Positions 8,738-17,225 of a stretch of 64,000 nt of DNA are shown here, piece by piece (position 1 is the first letter of the stretch; each line of letters opens with the position of its first letter). The DNA lies in the NCBI RefSeq assembly GCF_046115515.1, contig NZ_CP175953.1. One strand, 5' to 3'. The stretch comes from Gracilimonas sp017641085. Its GTDB lineage: Bacteria > Bacteroidota > Rhodothermia > Balneolales > Balneolaceae. The notes under the pieces were generated by a model. It was not told the origin of the DNA, did no database searches, and saw nothing but the letters and a program-made list of their open reading frames with translations. The position numbers were made by a program, and so were the translations under genes.

Positions 8738-9427
8738 ATGAGTACAAAATTCAAAAACCTTCGAAACGATTTAGAAGATCTGGAACAAGACGGGCAATTC
8801 GATATTGATGAAATCTCCTCTTCATCCGGTAGCAAGTCAAGCTCAAAAATTGCCAATTATATACTGCTTTTCGCATTTATAGCCACACTTACTTTTTATG
8901 CCGGCTCGCAGTTTAATTCTTCAGGCATAGATTTAAATCCACTGGATAACATCGTTCAGGAATTCAATCAGCCAAATGAAGATTTGCTGAATAGAATGGG
9001 AGCCTGGATGGAAGAGATGGGCTACGGAACTCTTACGCATGAAGAACTCATCGCCCTGAGGGCAGAAGGAGTTACAGCTACCTACACCTCGCAAATCAGA
9101 GATGCCGGATACCCTGATGTAACACTGGAGCAGTTGGTGGAGCTTCAGGACGCAGATGTAAGCAGCACCTTCACCCGTATGATGGCCGAGCTGGGCTATG
9201 AACTCACGGTTCAGGACTTGATTGATCTGCGCCGAGCCGATGTAACAGCGTTCTTTACCAGCAATATGATGGATTTAGGTTATACGATGGAAGAACTTAC
9301 CCAGGAAAACCTGATCCGGATGAGAAACATCGGGGTCACCCACACACTCGCTGAGAGGTTGACAGAAGAGCGGGGAGCACGACCCACCGTTGATGAACTG
9401 ATCCGCTATCGCATTAGTAATCAATAA
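8738..9427 (+). CDS. Single-pass membrane protein with five degenerate ~28-residue repeats
   Basis: A 229-residue protein of unknown function. Residues 1-40 are acidic then Ser-rich. One transmembrane helix follows (about residues 40-58, NYILLFAFIATLTFYAG). From about residue 90 to the end come five degenerate repeats with the pattern GYxLTxxELIxLRxADVTxxFT. Similar repeats occur in the extracytoplasmic tails of some Bacteroidota/Rhodothermota peptidase and anti-sigma-type proteins, where they may be a helical scaffold. The orientation suggests the repeats are periplasmic. It follows the receiver gene by 67 bp, but I cannot tie the two together. Confidence 0.65.
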   Translation: MSTKFKNLRNDLEDLEQDGQFDIDEISSSSGSKSSSKIANYILLFAFIATLTFYAGSQFNSSGIDLNPLDNIVQEFNQPNEDLLNRMGAWMEEMGYGTLTHEELIALRAEGVTATYTSQIRDAGYPDVTLEQLVELQDADVSSTFTRMMAELGYELTVQDLIDLRRADVTAFFTSNMMDLGYTMEELTQENLIRMRNIGVTHTLAERLTEERGARPTVDELIRYRISNQ

Positions 9428-9504
9428 GTAAGAAGGTTTTAAGGGAACATTTTCTTCTTAATTTTCTTTACAGGTAGTGAATAGAAACAACTAAACAACT
9501 TGTA

Positions 9505-10074
9505 ATGAAAAAATTACTATCACTTTTTTCTTTAATAATAATTTCAACACTGCTAACACAGGCTACGGCTCAGCAGTACCTGATCGAAAACTCTTCCGGT
9601 ATTGGACCAAAGATTGGTTTTTATAAAGCCCCTGATGCTGAAGACGGAACTATGTTTATCGGCCTTCAGTCCCGAACAAAAGGGAAATATGTAGGTGCTG
9701 AATTTTCTCTGGAGTACAGAGGAGAGCAAAGCTATACAACCACAGGCGGAAGCGAGCTAACCGTTCGCCAGGTACCGGTAACCGGTTCTTTATTAGTATT
9801 TGCCCCATTGGCAGAGAACTTGGCTCCTTATGGATTAGCCGGACTGGGTGCTTACTACACCTTCTATGATTATGACGGTGGCTTTGTAAACCCGGGTGAT
9901 GATGCTGAAGTGAAAATAGGATATCATTTGGGCTTTGGTGCTGATGTAGCACTTTCCGAATCGGCAGCTTTGAATGTTGATTACCGTTATCTGTTCTTAG
10001 ATGGAAGCGATGATTTGTCTAATAAAGAATTCAGCGGTAATGTGATTTCAGCAGGACTCACGTTTTATTTCTAA
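9505..10074 (+). CDS. Outer-membrane beta-barrel protein (OmpA/porin-like fold)
   Basis: A 189-residue protein with a Sec signal (KKLLSLFSLIIISTLLTQATAQ) and eight alternating strands ending in NVISAGLTFYF, the terminal-aromatic signature recognised by the BAM complex. The size suits an eight-stranded barrel of the OMP_b-brl family. The conserved LAPYGLAGLGAYYTFYDY and ALNVDYRYLFLDG segments are typical. No peptidoglycan-binding domain is attached. A strong terminator follows at 10099. Confidence 0.85.
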   Translation: MKKLLSLFSLIIISTLLTQATAQQYLIENSSGIGPKIGFYKAPDAEDGTMFIGLQSRTKGKYVGAEFSLEYRGEQSYTTTGGSELTVRQVPVTGSLLVFAPLAENLAPYGLAGLGAYYTFYDYDGGFVNPGDDAEVKIGYHLGFGADVALSESAALNVDYRYLFLDGSDDLSNKEFSGNVISAGLTFYF

Positions 10075-10098
10075 TCTAAAAAAGTCCTATTTTAAGAT

Positions 10099-10128
10099 TC
10101 CCGCACTTAACCGGTGCGGGATTTTTTT
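10099..10128 (+). terminator. Rho-independent terminator
   Basis: An 8-bp GC-rich stem (10099-10106 with 10114-10121) is followed by seven T residues, 24 bp after the stop of the beta-barrel gene. Confidence 0.88.
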
Positions 10129-10174
10129 GTTTAATCCATAATGAACCTTACTTACTCTTACTGAAATCAGAAAT

Positions 10175-11098
10175 ATGCCGGAAATCGTACTACCTGAAGT
10201 TGAATTAAACATTTACTCACCTAAAGATCCCACCGAGATTACCGTAGTTGAGAACTATGTATGTACCAAAGAGAGCAGCCCGAATTTTGTAAGGCATATC
10301 ACCTTCGACGTGTCAGGAACGGAACTGGAGGGGCGAGTTCGGATCGGTCAGTCGATTGGCATTCTGCCACCGGGAGAAAATGAGAAAGGGCGTCCGCATA
10401 AGCTTCGTCTATATTCGGTTTCTTCTCCTACAAAAGGAGAGGGTGGTAAATCTAACCTGGTTTCCACTACGGTAAAGCGAACTATTGAAGAGCTGGATGG
10501 AAAACTGTACACCGGTATTTGCTCCAATTACCTGGCCGACTTAAAGCCCGGAGATAAAGTAAAAGCAACCGGTCCATCCGGAAAACGGTTTCTACTGCCT
10601 GAGAATCCGGAGGATTTCAACTACGTGTTTTTTGCTACAGGAACCGGCATCGCTCCATTCAGAGGGATGATTATGGAAATGTTGGAAGCGGGGATGGAGA
10701 ATCAAATTGCCCTTGTTTTCGGTGCAGCTTATCGAACCGACCTGATTTACCCCGATTACTTTATGGAGACGGAAAAGGAGAACGATAATTTTCACTATAT
10801 CGCTAAGATATCGCGGGAAGACCGCCGTCCGGATGGCTCGAAGTATTATGTACAAACAGCCATCGAAGATGAGGAAAAGATTCTGGATCCCATCCTAAGC
10901 CAGCAAAACACATTGATTTATATTTGTGGAATCAAGGGCATGGAAGCCGGAATCTACAAGATGCTGGCCAAGAAAGGCTTTAAAGATTACCTCGTATTAA
11001 AAGGCGACTATGCCGATATGGATCCTGCCGATTGGGACTGGGACGAAATGAAGCGTAATGTTAAACCCGGCGACCGCACTTTCGAAGAAGTGTATTAA
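10175..11098 (+). CDS. Ferredoxin--NADP(+) reductase, plant type
   Basis: A 307-residue soluble flavoenzyme. The FAD-binding motif RLYSVSSP is at about residues 83-90 and is followed by KRTIEELDGKLYTGICSNYLADLKPGD. The NADP-binding half begins with FFATGTGIAPFRGMIMEML and ends with YICGIKGMEAGIYKML...EVY, the closing C-terminal residue being aromatic as in plant and cyanobacterial FNR. This is the plant-type (PetH-like) enzyme, not the thioredoxin-reductase-like type. It would pass electrons between ferredoxin and NADP(H). It stands alone. Confidence 0.92.
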   Translation: MPEIVLPEVELNIYSPKDPTEITVVENYVCTKESSPNFVRHITFDVSGTELEGRVRIGQSIGILPPGENEKGRPHKLRLYSVSSPTKGEGGKSNLVSTTVKRTIEELDGKLYTGICSNYLADLKPGDKVKATGPSGKRFLLPENPEDFNYVFFATGTGIAPFRGMIMEMLEAGMENQIALVFGAAYRTDLIYPDYFMETEKENDNFHYIAKISREDRRPDGSKYYVQTAIEDEEKILDPILSQQNTLIYICGIKGMEAGIYKMLAKKGFKDYLVLKGDYADMDPADWDWDEMKRNVKPGDRTFEEVY

Positions 11099-11150
11099 TT
11101 ACAGGCATAAATTTGGTTGTAGCCATTCTGAAACTGACAAGGCCGGTCGA

Positions 11151-11723
11151 TTAAGAATGAATTTTAGTCACCCCACCCGATACGATAAACCGCATAAAGT
11201 TGGTTGGGTCGGTTTTAATTGGGGTAACTTTATCCTTAGGGACGATATATAGATTACCTGAGAAATTATAGGAGTGAGGACAATAGACAGCCACTTCATC
11301 TTCCAGGCCGAAGTGCTTCAGGGATTCTTCGGTGATGAACCCAAATCGCTTCATGCCAACCGGTTCACTGAATTCCACACTCACCGGCTTGGTAAACTTC
11401 TTTTTATCTCCTACAAAAGCTTCCGTGAGATCCTTCAGTGAATTATATACAATGTTGACGAAGGGTGTTTTTGTGAGCAGTTTTTCGAACAGGTGAAGGA
11501 TGGGCTTCACAAACGTCTGCGTGAGCGCAAATCCAATAAGGGTGATGGCTATGAAGCCGGTAACAATTCCTAAGCCGGGTATCTCCAGATCAAACCAGCT
11601 GTAGAACAGGTTATTGAAAATGTCATTAATCCAGACCAGGGTTGCGTAAACCAAATAGGCAGTTGCACTGACGGGTAATATGACCAGCATTCCGCGGAAG
11701 AAGTAATTCAGGATTGTTTTCAT
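11151..11723 (-). CDS. DUF502 family membrane protein
   Basis: A 190-residue protein with two N-terminal transmembrane helices (about residues 8-30 and 50-72, GMLVILPVSATAYLVYATLV and IPGLGIVTGFIAITLIGF). These are followed by the conserved VNIVYNSLKDLTEAFVGDKK and a cytosolic domain with FGFITEESLKHFG. This is the DUF502 pattern. Family function is unknown; a membrane transport or scaffold role is sometimes suggested. It is a single gene. Confidence 0.88.
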   Translation of the reverse strand: MKTILNYFFRGMLVILPVSATAYLVYATLVWINDIFNNLFYSWFDLEIPGLGIVTGFIAITLIGFALTQTFVKPILHLFEKLLTKTPFVNIVYNSLKDLTEAFVGDKKKFTKPVSVEFSEPVGMKRFGFITEESLKHFGLEDEVAVYCPHSYNFSGNLYIVPKDKVTPIKTDPTNFMRFIVSGGVTKIHS

Positions 11724-11850
11724 AATCGGCAGATGATATTAGCTTTTCCTGAATCTAACGGTAAATACCGAAAGATGTGCAGAACCGGAGAGGAACATTG
11801 AATAAAGTACATTCAATGCAGAAGTTTTGATCACCCATGAACCGAAAGAC

Positions 11851-11897
11851 CGAATAACGAATAACGAATAACGAATAACGAATAACGAATAACGAAT
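11851..11897. repeat. Heptanucleotide tandem repeat (CGAATAA)n
   Basis: About 6.7 perfect copies of a 7-base unit lie upstream of alaS. The same unit recurs as part of an inverted repeat near 35463-35531. It could vary by slippage. No coding role is seen. Confidence 0.9.
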
Positions 11898-11977
11898 CTC
11901 AAACCACACATGAGTTCAAATCATATTTTTCCTATCTTCAAGGCTCTGTAAAAACCAACACTCACACATCAAAATTA

Positions 11978-14647
11978 ATGTCGCACAAGACTTCTGCCCA
12001 GATTCGTCAGGAATTTTTTGATTTCTTTGCTGAAAAAGATCACGCTATTGTTGATAGTGCTCCTGTTGTACCTAAAAACGACCCAACCCTGTTGTTCACT
12101 AATGCGGGGATGAACCAGTTTAAAGCCATTTTTCTTGGGGAAGAGGAAGTCCTTAAGCATGAAGGGAAAACCTGGAATCGCGCAGCCGACACCCAGAAAT
12201 GCATTCGTGTGAGCGGAAAGCACAATGACCTGGAAGAAGTAGGTCACGATACCTATCACCACACGCTTTTTGAGATGCTGGGGAACTGGTCGTTTGGCGA
12301 TTATTTCAAGAAAGAAGCTATTGCCTGGGCCTGGGAGCTGTTGGTGGATGAGTGGGGACTGGAACCCGATCGTTTATACGCTACCGTATTTGGCGGTGAT
12401 GAAGAAGACGGACTCCCTGTGGATGATGAAGCCATCGAGCTTTGGAAAAGTGAGACAAGCATAGATCACGATCACATCCTGAAGTGTGGAAAGAAAGATA
12501 ATTTCTGGGAGATGGGGGAAACAGGTCCCTGTGGCCCGTGCTCGGAAGTTCATATCGATCTTCGTTCAGATGAGGAACGAAAGAACAAGCCCGGCCGTGA
12601 TTTGGTGAATATGGACGACCCAAGAGTGATGGAGATCTGGAATTTGGTATTCATTCAGTTTAACCGGAAGCCGGATGCCTCTCTTGAAAAACTCCCCGCC
12701 CGGCATGTGGATACCGGAATGGGCTTTGAGCGAATTTGTGCCGTTTTGCAGGGCAAGACATCCAACTACGACACTGATGTATTCACCCCGATAATTAATG
12801 AAATTGCAGACATGGCCGGACTGAAATACGGCAACGATGTAGAGAAAGACATTGCCATGCGTGTGATAGCTGATCATATCCGGGCGGTTACTTTCTCGAT
12901 AGCTGATGGTGCTTCTCCGGGTAATGATGGCCGGGGGTATGTCATCCGCCGGATTCTGCGCCGTGCAATCCGTTACGGCTGGGATGTATTGGATTTCAAA
13001 GAACCGTTTTTCTACAAATTAGTAGATGTATTGGCGGAGCAATTCAAGGATGTGTTCCCGGAAATTCCGGCTCAAAAAGAATACATCGTTAATGTGATTC
13101 GATCGGAAGAAAAGAGCTTTCTGAAAACATTGGGACAAGGCATCGAGCTGTTCAACGAAATGGTGGAAGGGAAGGACAAGCTTTCCGGTGAGGATGCTTT
13201 CAAGCTGCACGACACTTATGGTTTCCCAATCGACCTTACAGAACTGATGGCCCGCGAACAAGGCGTTGAAGTGGATGTGGAAGGTTTCAACAAGCATATG
13301 AAAGAGCAGAAAGAACGTGCTCGTGCTGCCGGAAAGTTTTCGGTGGATCAATCCGACTCGAAATCATGGAACGTGGTTGAAGAAACCGATGAATTTGAGT
13401 TTGTGGGATATGACGATGCGGAAGCGGAAGTGAATATTATTGCCTATCGCAAGGAGGGAGACCGGTTTGCGATTCAGTTGAACAGAACTCCTTTTTATGC
13501 TGAAAGCGGTGGTCAGGTTGCTGATACAGGGCTCATCACCAATGGCGATGAGTACATCAAGGTGCTGGATGTGCAGAAGTCGAACGGACAATTTATACAC
13601 TATGTAGATAAACTTCCTGAAGACCTGAGCGGAAGCTGGAAAGCAAGCATAGATTTGGACCGCCGGATTGAAATTCAAAAACATCACTCAGCAACCCATT
13701 TGGTTCATGCTGCGCTGCGCGGAATTCTGGGTGATCATGTGGCTCAGAAGGGATCGTTGGTGGATGAGAATCACCTTCGTTTCGACTTCTCCCATTTTGA
13801 GGCGATGACGGATGAACAGCTGGATGAAGTGGAACAGCTGGTGAATGAGAAAATTCAGGAAAACATCCCGCTCCAGGAAGAACGAAATGTGCCGATTGAA
13901 GAGGCTAAAGATCGCGGTGCGATGATGTTGTTCGGGGAGAAGTATGGAGAAACCGTTCGGGTGATCACCTTTGATGAAAATTATTCCGTTGAACTTTGCG
14001 GTGGAACTCATGTTGGGGCTACCGGAGAAATCGGCTATTTCCGATTTACACAGGAAACTTCTGTAGCTGCCGGCATCCGTCGAATTGAGGCTGTTTGCGG
14101 AACGCGGGCAGATAAGCTACTCCGCGATGAAAAACGACTGCTTAAGCAGGTGAAAGGAGCGATCGGTCAAACACAGGATCTGGCAGCTGATGTAATGAAG
14201 CTGATCGAAGAAAAGAAATCACTGGAGAAAGAGCTCGAACAAGTGCAGCTCCAGAATACCGGTGCCAAGCTGGACGAGCTGATTCAAAATGCCGGTTCCC
14301 TGGATTCAGATATTAAACTCGTGAAAGGTGAAATTGCCGGCGCCGATATGGACGTCCTAAAGCAGCTTGGGTACGATGGTCTTCAGAAAACAAAGAAAAA
14401 CACCGCAATTGTATTGGGATCCAAAGATGAAGAAGAAGGGAAGGTGTACCTGATGGTGGCACTTTCAGAAGACCTCATTAAGGAAAAAGGTTTGAAAGCA
14501 GGCGCAATTGTGGGTCAGCTTGGAAGGCTTGTAGGCGGAGGGGGTGGTGGACAGCCTAACCTGGCAACAGCCGGAGGCCGCCAGCCTGAAAAATTGAGCG
14601 AAGCTTTGGAAAAAGTGAATGAAATAATCACTGAATCCATTTCCTGA
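11978..14647 (+). CDS. alaS: Alanine--tRNA ligase
   Basis: An 889-residue full-length AlaRS. The class II aminoacylation core is at the N-terminus (ALIRQEFF-like RQEFFDFFAEKDH, then FTNAGMNQFK and the motif HHTLFEMLGNWSFGDYFK). The editing domain carries HHSATHLVHAAL at about residues 567-579 and CGGTH at about 673-677, the zinc/editing site that removes mischarged Ser or Gly. The C-Ala domain ends with a Gly-rich stretch. Upstream is the CGAATAA repeat array and downstream a 324-bp intergenic element. It is essential for translation. Confidence 0.98.
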   Translation: MSHKTSAQIRQEFFDFFAEKDHAIVDSAPVVPKNDPTLLFTNAGMNQFKAIFLGEEEVLKHEGKTWNRAADTQKCIRVSGKHNDLEEVGHDTYHHTLFEMLGNWSFGDYFKKEAIAWAWELLVDEWGLEPDRLYATVFGGDEEDGLPVDDEAIELWKSETSIDHDHILKCGKKDNFWEMGETGPCGPCSEVHIDLRSDEERKNKPGRDLVNMDDPRVMEIWNLVFIQFNRKPDASLEKLPARHVDTGMGFERICAVLQGKTSNYDTDVFTPIINEIADMAGLKYGNDVEKDIAMRVIADHIRAVTFSIADGASPGNDGRGYVIRRILRRAIRYGWDVLDFKEPFFYKLVDVLAEQFKDVFPEIPAQKEYIVNVIRSEEKSFLKTLGQGIELFNEMVEGKDKLSGEDAFKLHDTYGFPIDLTELMAREQGVEVDVEGFNKHMKEQKERARAAGKFSVDQSDSKSWNVVEETDEFEFVGYDDAEAEVNIIAYRKEGDRFAIQLNRTPFYAESGGQVADTGLITNGDEYIKVLDVQKSNGQFIHYVDKLPEDLSGSWKASIDLDRRIEIQKHHSATHLVHAALRGILGDHVAQKGSLVDENHLRFDFSHFEAMTDEQLDEVEQLVNEKIQENIPLQEERNVPIEEAKDRGAMMLFGEKYGETVRVITFDENYSVELCGGTHVGATGEIGYFRFTQETSVAAGIRRIEAVCGTRADKLLRDEKRLLKQVKGAIGQTQDLAADVMKLIEEKKSLEKELEQVQLQNTGAKLDELIQNAGSLDSDIKLVKGEIAGADMDVLKQLGYDGLQKTKKNTAIVLGSKDEEEGKVYLMVALSEDLIKEKGLKAGAIVGQLGRLVGGGGGGQPNLATAGGRQPEKLSEALEKVNEIITESIS

Positions 14648-14971
14648 TTGGTTATCTGTATTATGTGCAAAGAAATGGAACACGGATGAGTTGGATTGGA
14701 CGGATCATCACGGGTGTATGTTCATGATTATCGCACAAATGAGGCGCTTGTGTGGTGTTGAATTTAAGTATTGATGTTGTTCACAAAGTACAAGCGGACG
14801 CTTGAACTATTTTTAAGGTGCAAGTTACAAATCAGTGATTATCCCAAACATCAGTGTTATCCGTGTTCAATCAGGATGTAATTAATCAAGCAGAATCAAA
14901 TCACGAAATCTTCATAAAAATTGGATATATTTCCAACCTTTTGAAGAATCCTGTTATCACTAAAACTAATT
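14648..14971. other. Intergenic region with terminal inverted repeats
   Basis: This 324-bp gap between alaS and the E1 alpha gene has no convincing gene. A perfect 10-bp inverted repeat (GAACACGGAT at 14678-14687, its complement at 14859-14868) bounds 191 bp. Inside are the near-direct repeats ATCAGTGATTATCC and ATCAGTGTTATCC and the short palindrome CAAGCGGACGCTTG. It looks like a decayed intergenic repeat element. Confidence 0.45.
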
Positions 14972-16072
14972 ATGGCTAAGAAGAAAACAGACGAAGTAAA
15001 TTTTGCCCCCCGGGGGATTGGAGATGAAAAAGATGGTGCCGTCCAAAAAGGCGTAGACCTTCCATCCCCAACTAAAAAGAAACACAAATCCCTTGGCTTG
15101 AGCGAAGACAACCTCAAGGCCATGTATGAGCAAATGTATCTTCAGCGACGATTTGAAGAGCGTGCCATGCAGCAGTATCAGAAAGGGAAATTTGGTGGAT
15201 TTCTTCACCTTTATATAGGCCAGGAAGCCATCTCTACCGGAACGGTGTATGCCCTGAATGATGACGACGATATTATAACGGCTTACCGTGATCACGGATG
15301 GGGACTGTGCCGGGGAATCACTCCTAAAGAAGGCATGGCAGAACTATTCGGTAAAGCGGCAGGATGCTCCAAAGGTAAAGGCGGATCCATGCACTTTGCC
15401 AAAACAGAAAATCACTTTTGGGGTGGTTACGGAATTGTAGGTGGTCATATCCCAATTGGTGGGGGACTTGCGTTCGCCAACAAGTACAATCAGAATGGGC
15501 GTATTTCTGCGACCTTTTTTGGAGACGGTGCTGTAGATCAAGGGGCACTGCACGAGACTTTTAATATTGCCAATCTGTGGAAGCTGCCGGCCATTTTTGC
15601 GGTAGAGAATAACGGGTACTCCATGGGTACAGCGGCCCGCCGTCATACAGTTACTGAAATTGTGGACCGGGCCAAAGCCTACGGAATGAAGGCGAAAGTG
15701 GTAAATGGCATGGATGTATTTTCTGTGTACGAAGCCATGAAAGAGGTGGCTGAAGAAGTACGTGAGACATCAGAGCCTTATTTCCTTGAAATTCGAACGT
15801 ATCGCTATCGCGGACATTCCATGTCGGATCCACAGAAGTACCGAACCAAGGAAGAGCTGGAAGAATATCAAAAGGTGGATCCCATCGAGCGTTTGAAGAC
15901 GTACCTGAAGGATGAAAAAATTCTGAGTGATGATGAGATTCAGGAAATAGAGGACAAAGTGGAAGACGAGGTATTGGAAGCCGTTGATTTTGCGGACAAT
16001 GCTGATTTCCCGGAAGAGTCTGAACTCTACGATGACATGTTTGCTGAAGACGATCCTTATTTCCACAAATAA
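14972..16072 (+). CDS. pdhA: Pyruvate dehydrogenase E1 component, alpha subunit
   Basis: A 366-residue E1 alpha subunit of the alpha2beta2 type. The thiamine-pyrophosphate motif spans ATFFGDGAVDQGALHETFN at about residues 178-196 and ends in the NNGYSMGT segment. The phosphorylation-loop region reads RYRGHSMSDPQKYR. About 45 extra residues at the N-terminus are Lys-rich and probably disordered. It forms the decarboxylating heterotetramer with the next gene. The order E1 alpha, E1 beta, E2 shows a pyruvate dehydrogenase operon; no E3 gene is in the window. Confidence 0.95.
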   Translation: MAKKKTDEVNFAPRGIGDEKDGAVQKGVDLPSPTKKKHKSLGLSEDNLKAMYEQMYLQRRFEERAMQQYQKGKFGGFLHLYIGQEAISTGTVYALNDDDDIITAYRDHGWGLCRGITPKEGMAELFGKAAGCSKGKGGSMHFAKTENHFWGGYGIVGGHIPIGGGLAFANKYNQNGRISATFFGDGAVDQGALHETFNIANLWKLPAIFAVENNGYSMGTAARRHTVTEIVDRAKAYGMKAKVVNGMDVFSVYEAMKEVAEEVRETSEPYFLEIRTYRYRGHSMSDPQKYRTKEELEEYQKVDPIERLKTYLKDEKILSDDEIQEIEDKVEDEVLEAVDFADNADFPEESELYDDMFAEDDPYFHK

Positions 16073-16097
16073 TTTTAAAAACTGACTACATAAAGTA

Positions 16098-17081
16098 ATG
16101 GCTGAATTACAATTTAGAGAAGCAATAAAAGAGGCAATTGACGAGGAAATGGCCCGTGAAGAGAAAGTCTTCATTATGGGTGAGGAAGTTGCTGAATACA
16201 ACGGAGCCTACAAGGCTACCGAAGGACTTTTAGATAAATACGGCTACAAACGGGTTATCGATACTCCCATCTCAGAGCTTGGTTTTGCGGGGATTGGAGT
16301 GGGCGCGGCAATGAACGGCCTTCGCCCTATTGTGGAGTTCATGACCTTTAACTTCGCAGTGCTTGCTGCCGATCAGATCATTAACCATGCCTCCAAAGCT
16401 GGGTATATGACGGGTGGACAGATTTCCATGCCGATTGTATTCCGTGGACCCAACGCCTCTGCCGGCCAGTTAGGTGCAACACACTCTGTGGCTTACGATT
16501 CAATGTATGCCCACTTTCCTGGATTGAAAGTTATTTATACCTCCGAGCCTGGTGATGCCAAGGGGCTGCTTAAATCTGCGATCCGTGATGACAATCCGGT
16601 ATTGTTCATGGAATCAGAGCAGATGTACGGCATGAAAGGAGAAGTTTCTGATGAAGACGACTTCACCATTCCCATTGGAAAAGGAAAAATTAAGCGAGAA
16701 GGAAGCGATGTGACGGTTGTTGCTCACGGAAAGATGTATCACGTAGCCAAACAGGCAGCTGCACAGCTTGAGAAAGACGGATTGGAAGTAGAAATCATTG
16801 ATCCGCGTACGGTTAAGCCTCTTGATTTGCCTTTGATTATTGAATCCATTAAAAAAACCAACCGATGTGTGGTTGTGGATGAAGCCCATCCGTTTGCCGG
16901 ATTTGCAGCAGAAATCGGCTTCTTGATTCAGCGCGAGGCATTTGATTATTTAGACGCTCCGGTTCAGCGCGTTACCCTGCCGGACGTGAATGCTCCGTTC
17001 TCCAAGCCTTTGTTTGATGCCTGGCTGCCGGATGCTAAGCAGGTTATTGAGGCAGTGAATCAGGTTACTTACAGGAATTAG
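16098..17081 (+). CDS. pdhB: Pyruvate dehydrogenase E1 component, beta subunit
   Basis: A 327-residue E1 beta subunit. The transketolase pyrimidine-binding domain begins with MAELQFREAIKEAIDEEM and has VFIMGEEVAEYNGAYKATEGL. The C-terminal domain carries EIIDPRTVKPLDLPLIIESI and the usual ending. It starts 25 bp after E1 alpha and is certainly co-transcribed. A long imperfect palindrome separates it from the E2 gene and might reduce read-through. Confidence 0.95.
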   Translation: MAELQFREAIKEAIDEEMAREEKVFIMGEEVAEYNGAYKATEGLLDKYGYKRVIDTPISELGFAGIGVGAAMNGLRPIVEFMTFNFAVLAADQIINHASKAGYMTGGQISMPIVFRGPNASAGQLGATHSVAYDSMYAHFPGLKVIYTSEPGDAKGLLKSAIRDDNPVLFMESEQMYGMKGEVSDEDDFTIPIGKGKIKREGSDVTVVAHGKMYHVAKQAAAQLEKDGLEVEIIDPRTVKPLDLPLIIESIKKTNRCVVVDEAHPFAGFAAEIGFLIQREAFDYLDAPVQRVTLPDVNAPFSKPLFDAWLPDAKQVIEAVNQVTYRN

Positions 17082-17096
17082 GCAAAAGTGAAAAGT

Positions 17097-17136
17097 GAAA
17101 GGTGAAAAGTGGGTACAAACTTACTTTTCACCTTTC
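17097..17136. repeat. Inverted repeat between E1 beta and E2 genes
   Basis: A perfect 14-bp stem (GAAAGGTGAAAAGT at 17097-17110 with 17123-17136) lies within longer, imperfect arms (17084-17158) built from AAAAGTG-like units. There is no clean T-run, so it may act as an mRNA processing or partial termination structure. Confidence 0.7.
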
Positions 17137-17225
17137 CCTTTTGCCTTTTTACTTTTACACCCATTACATTGAATTAAGCTTAAATACGAATTACAACTCA
17201 CTCAACAGTTTAGATTAGAAGAATT

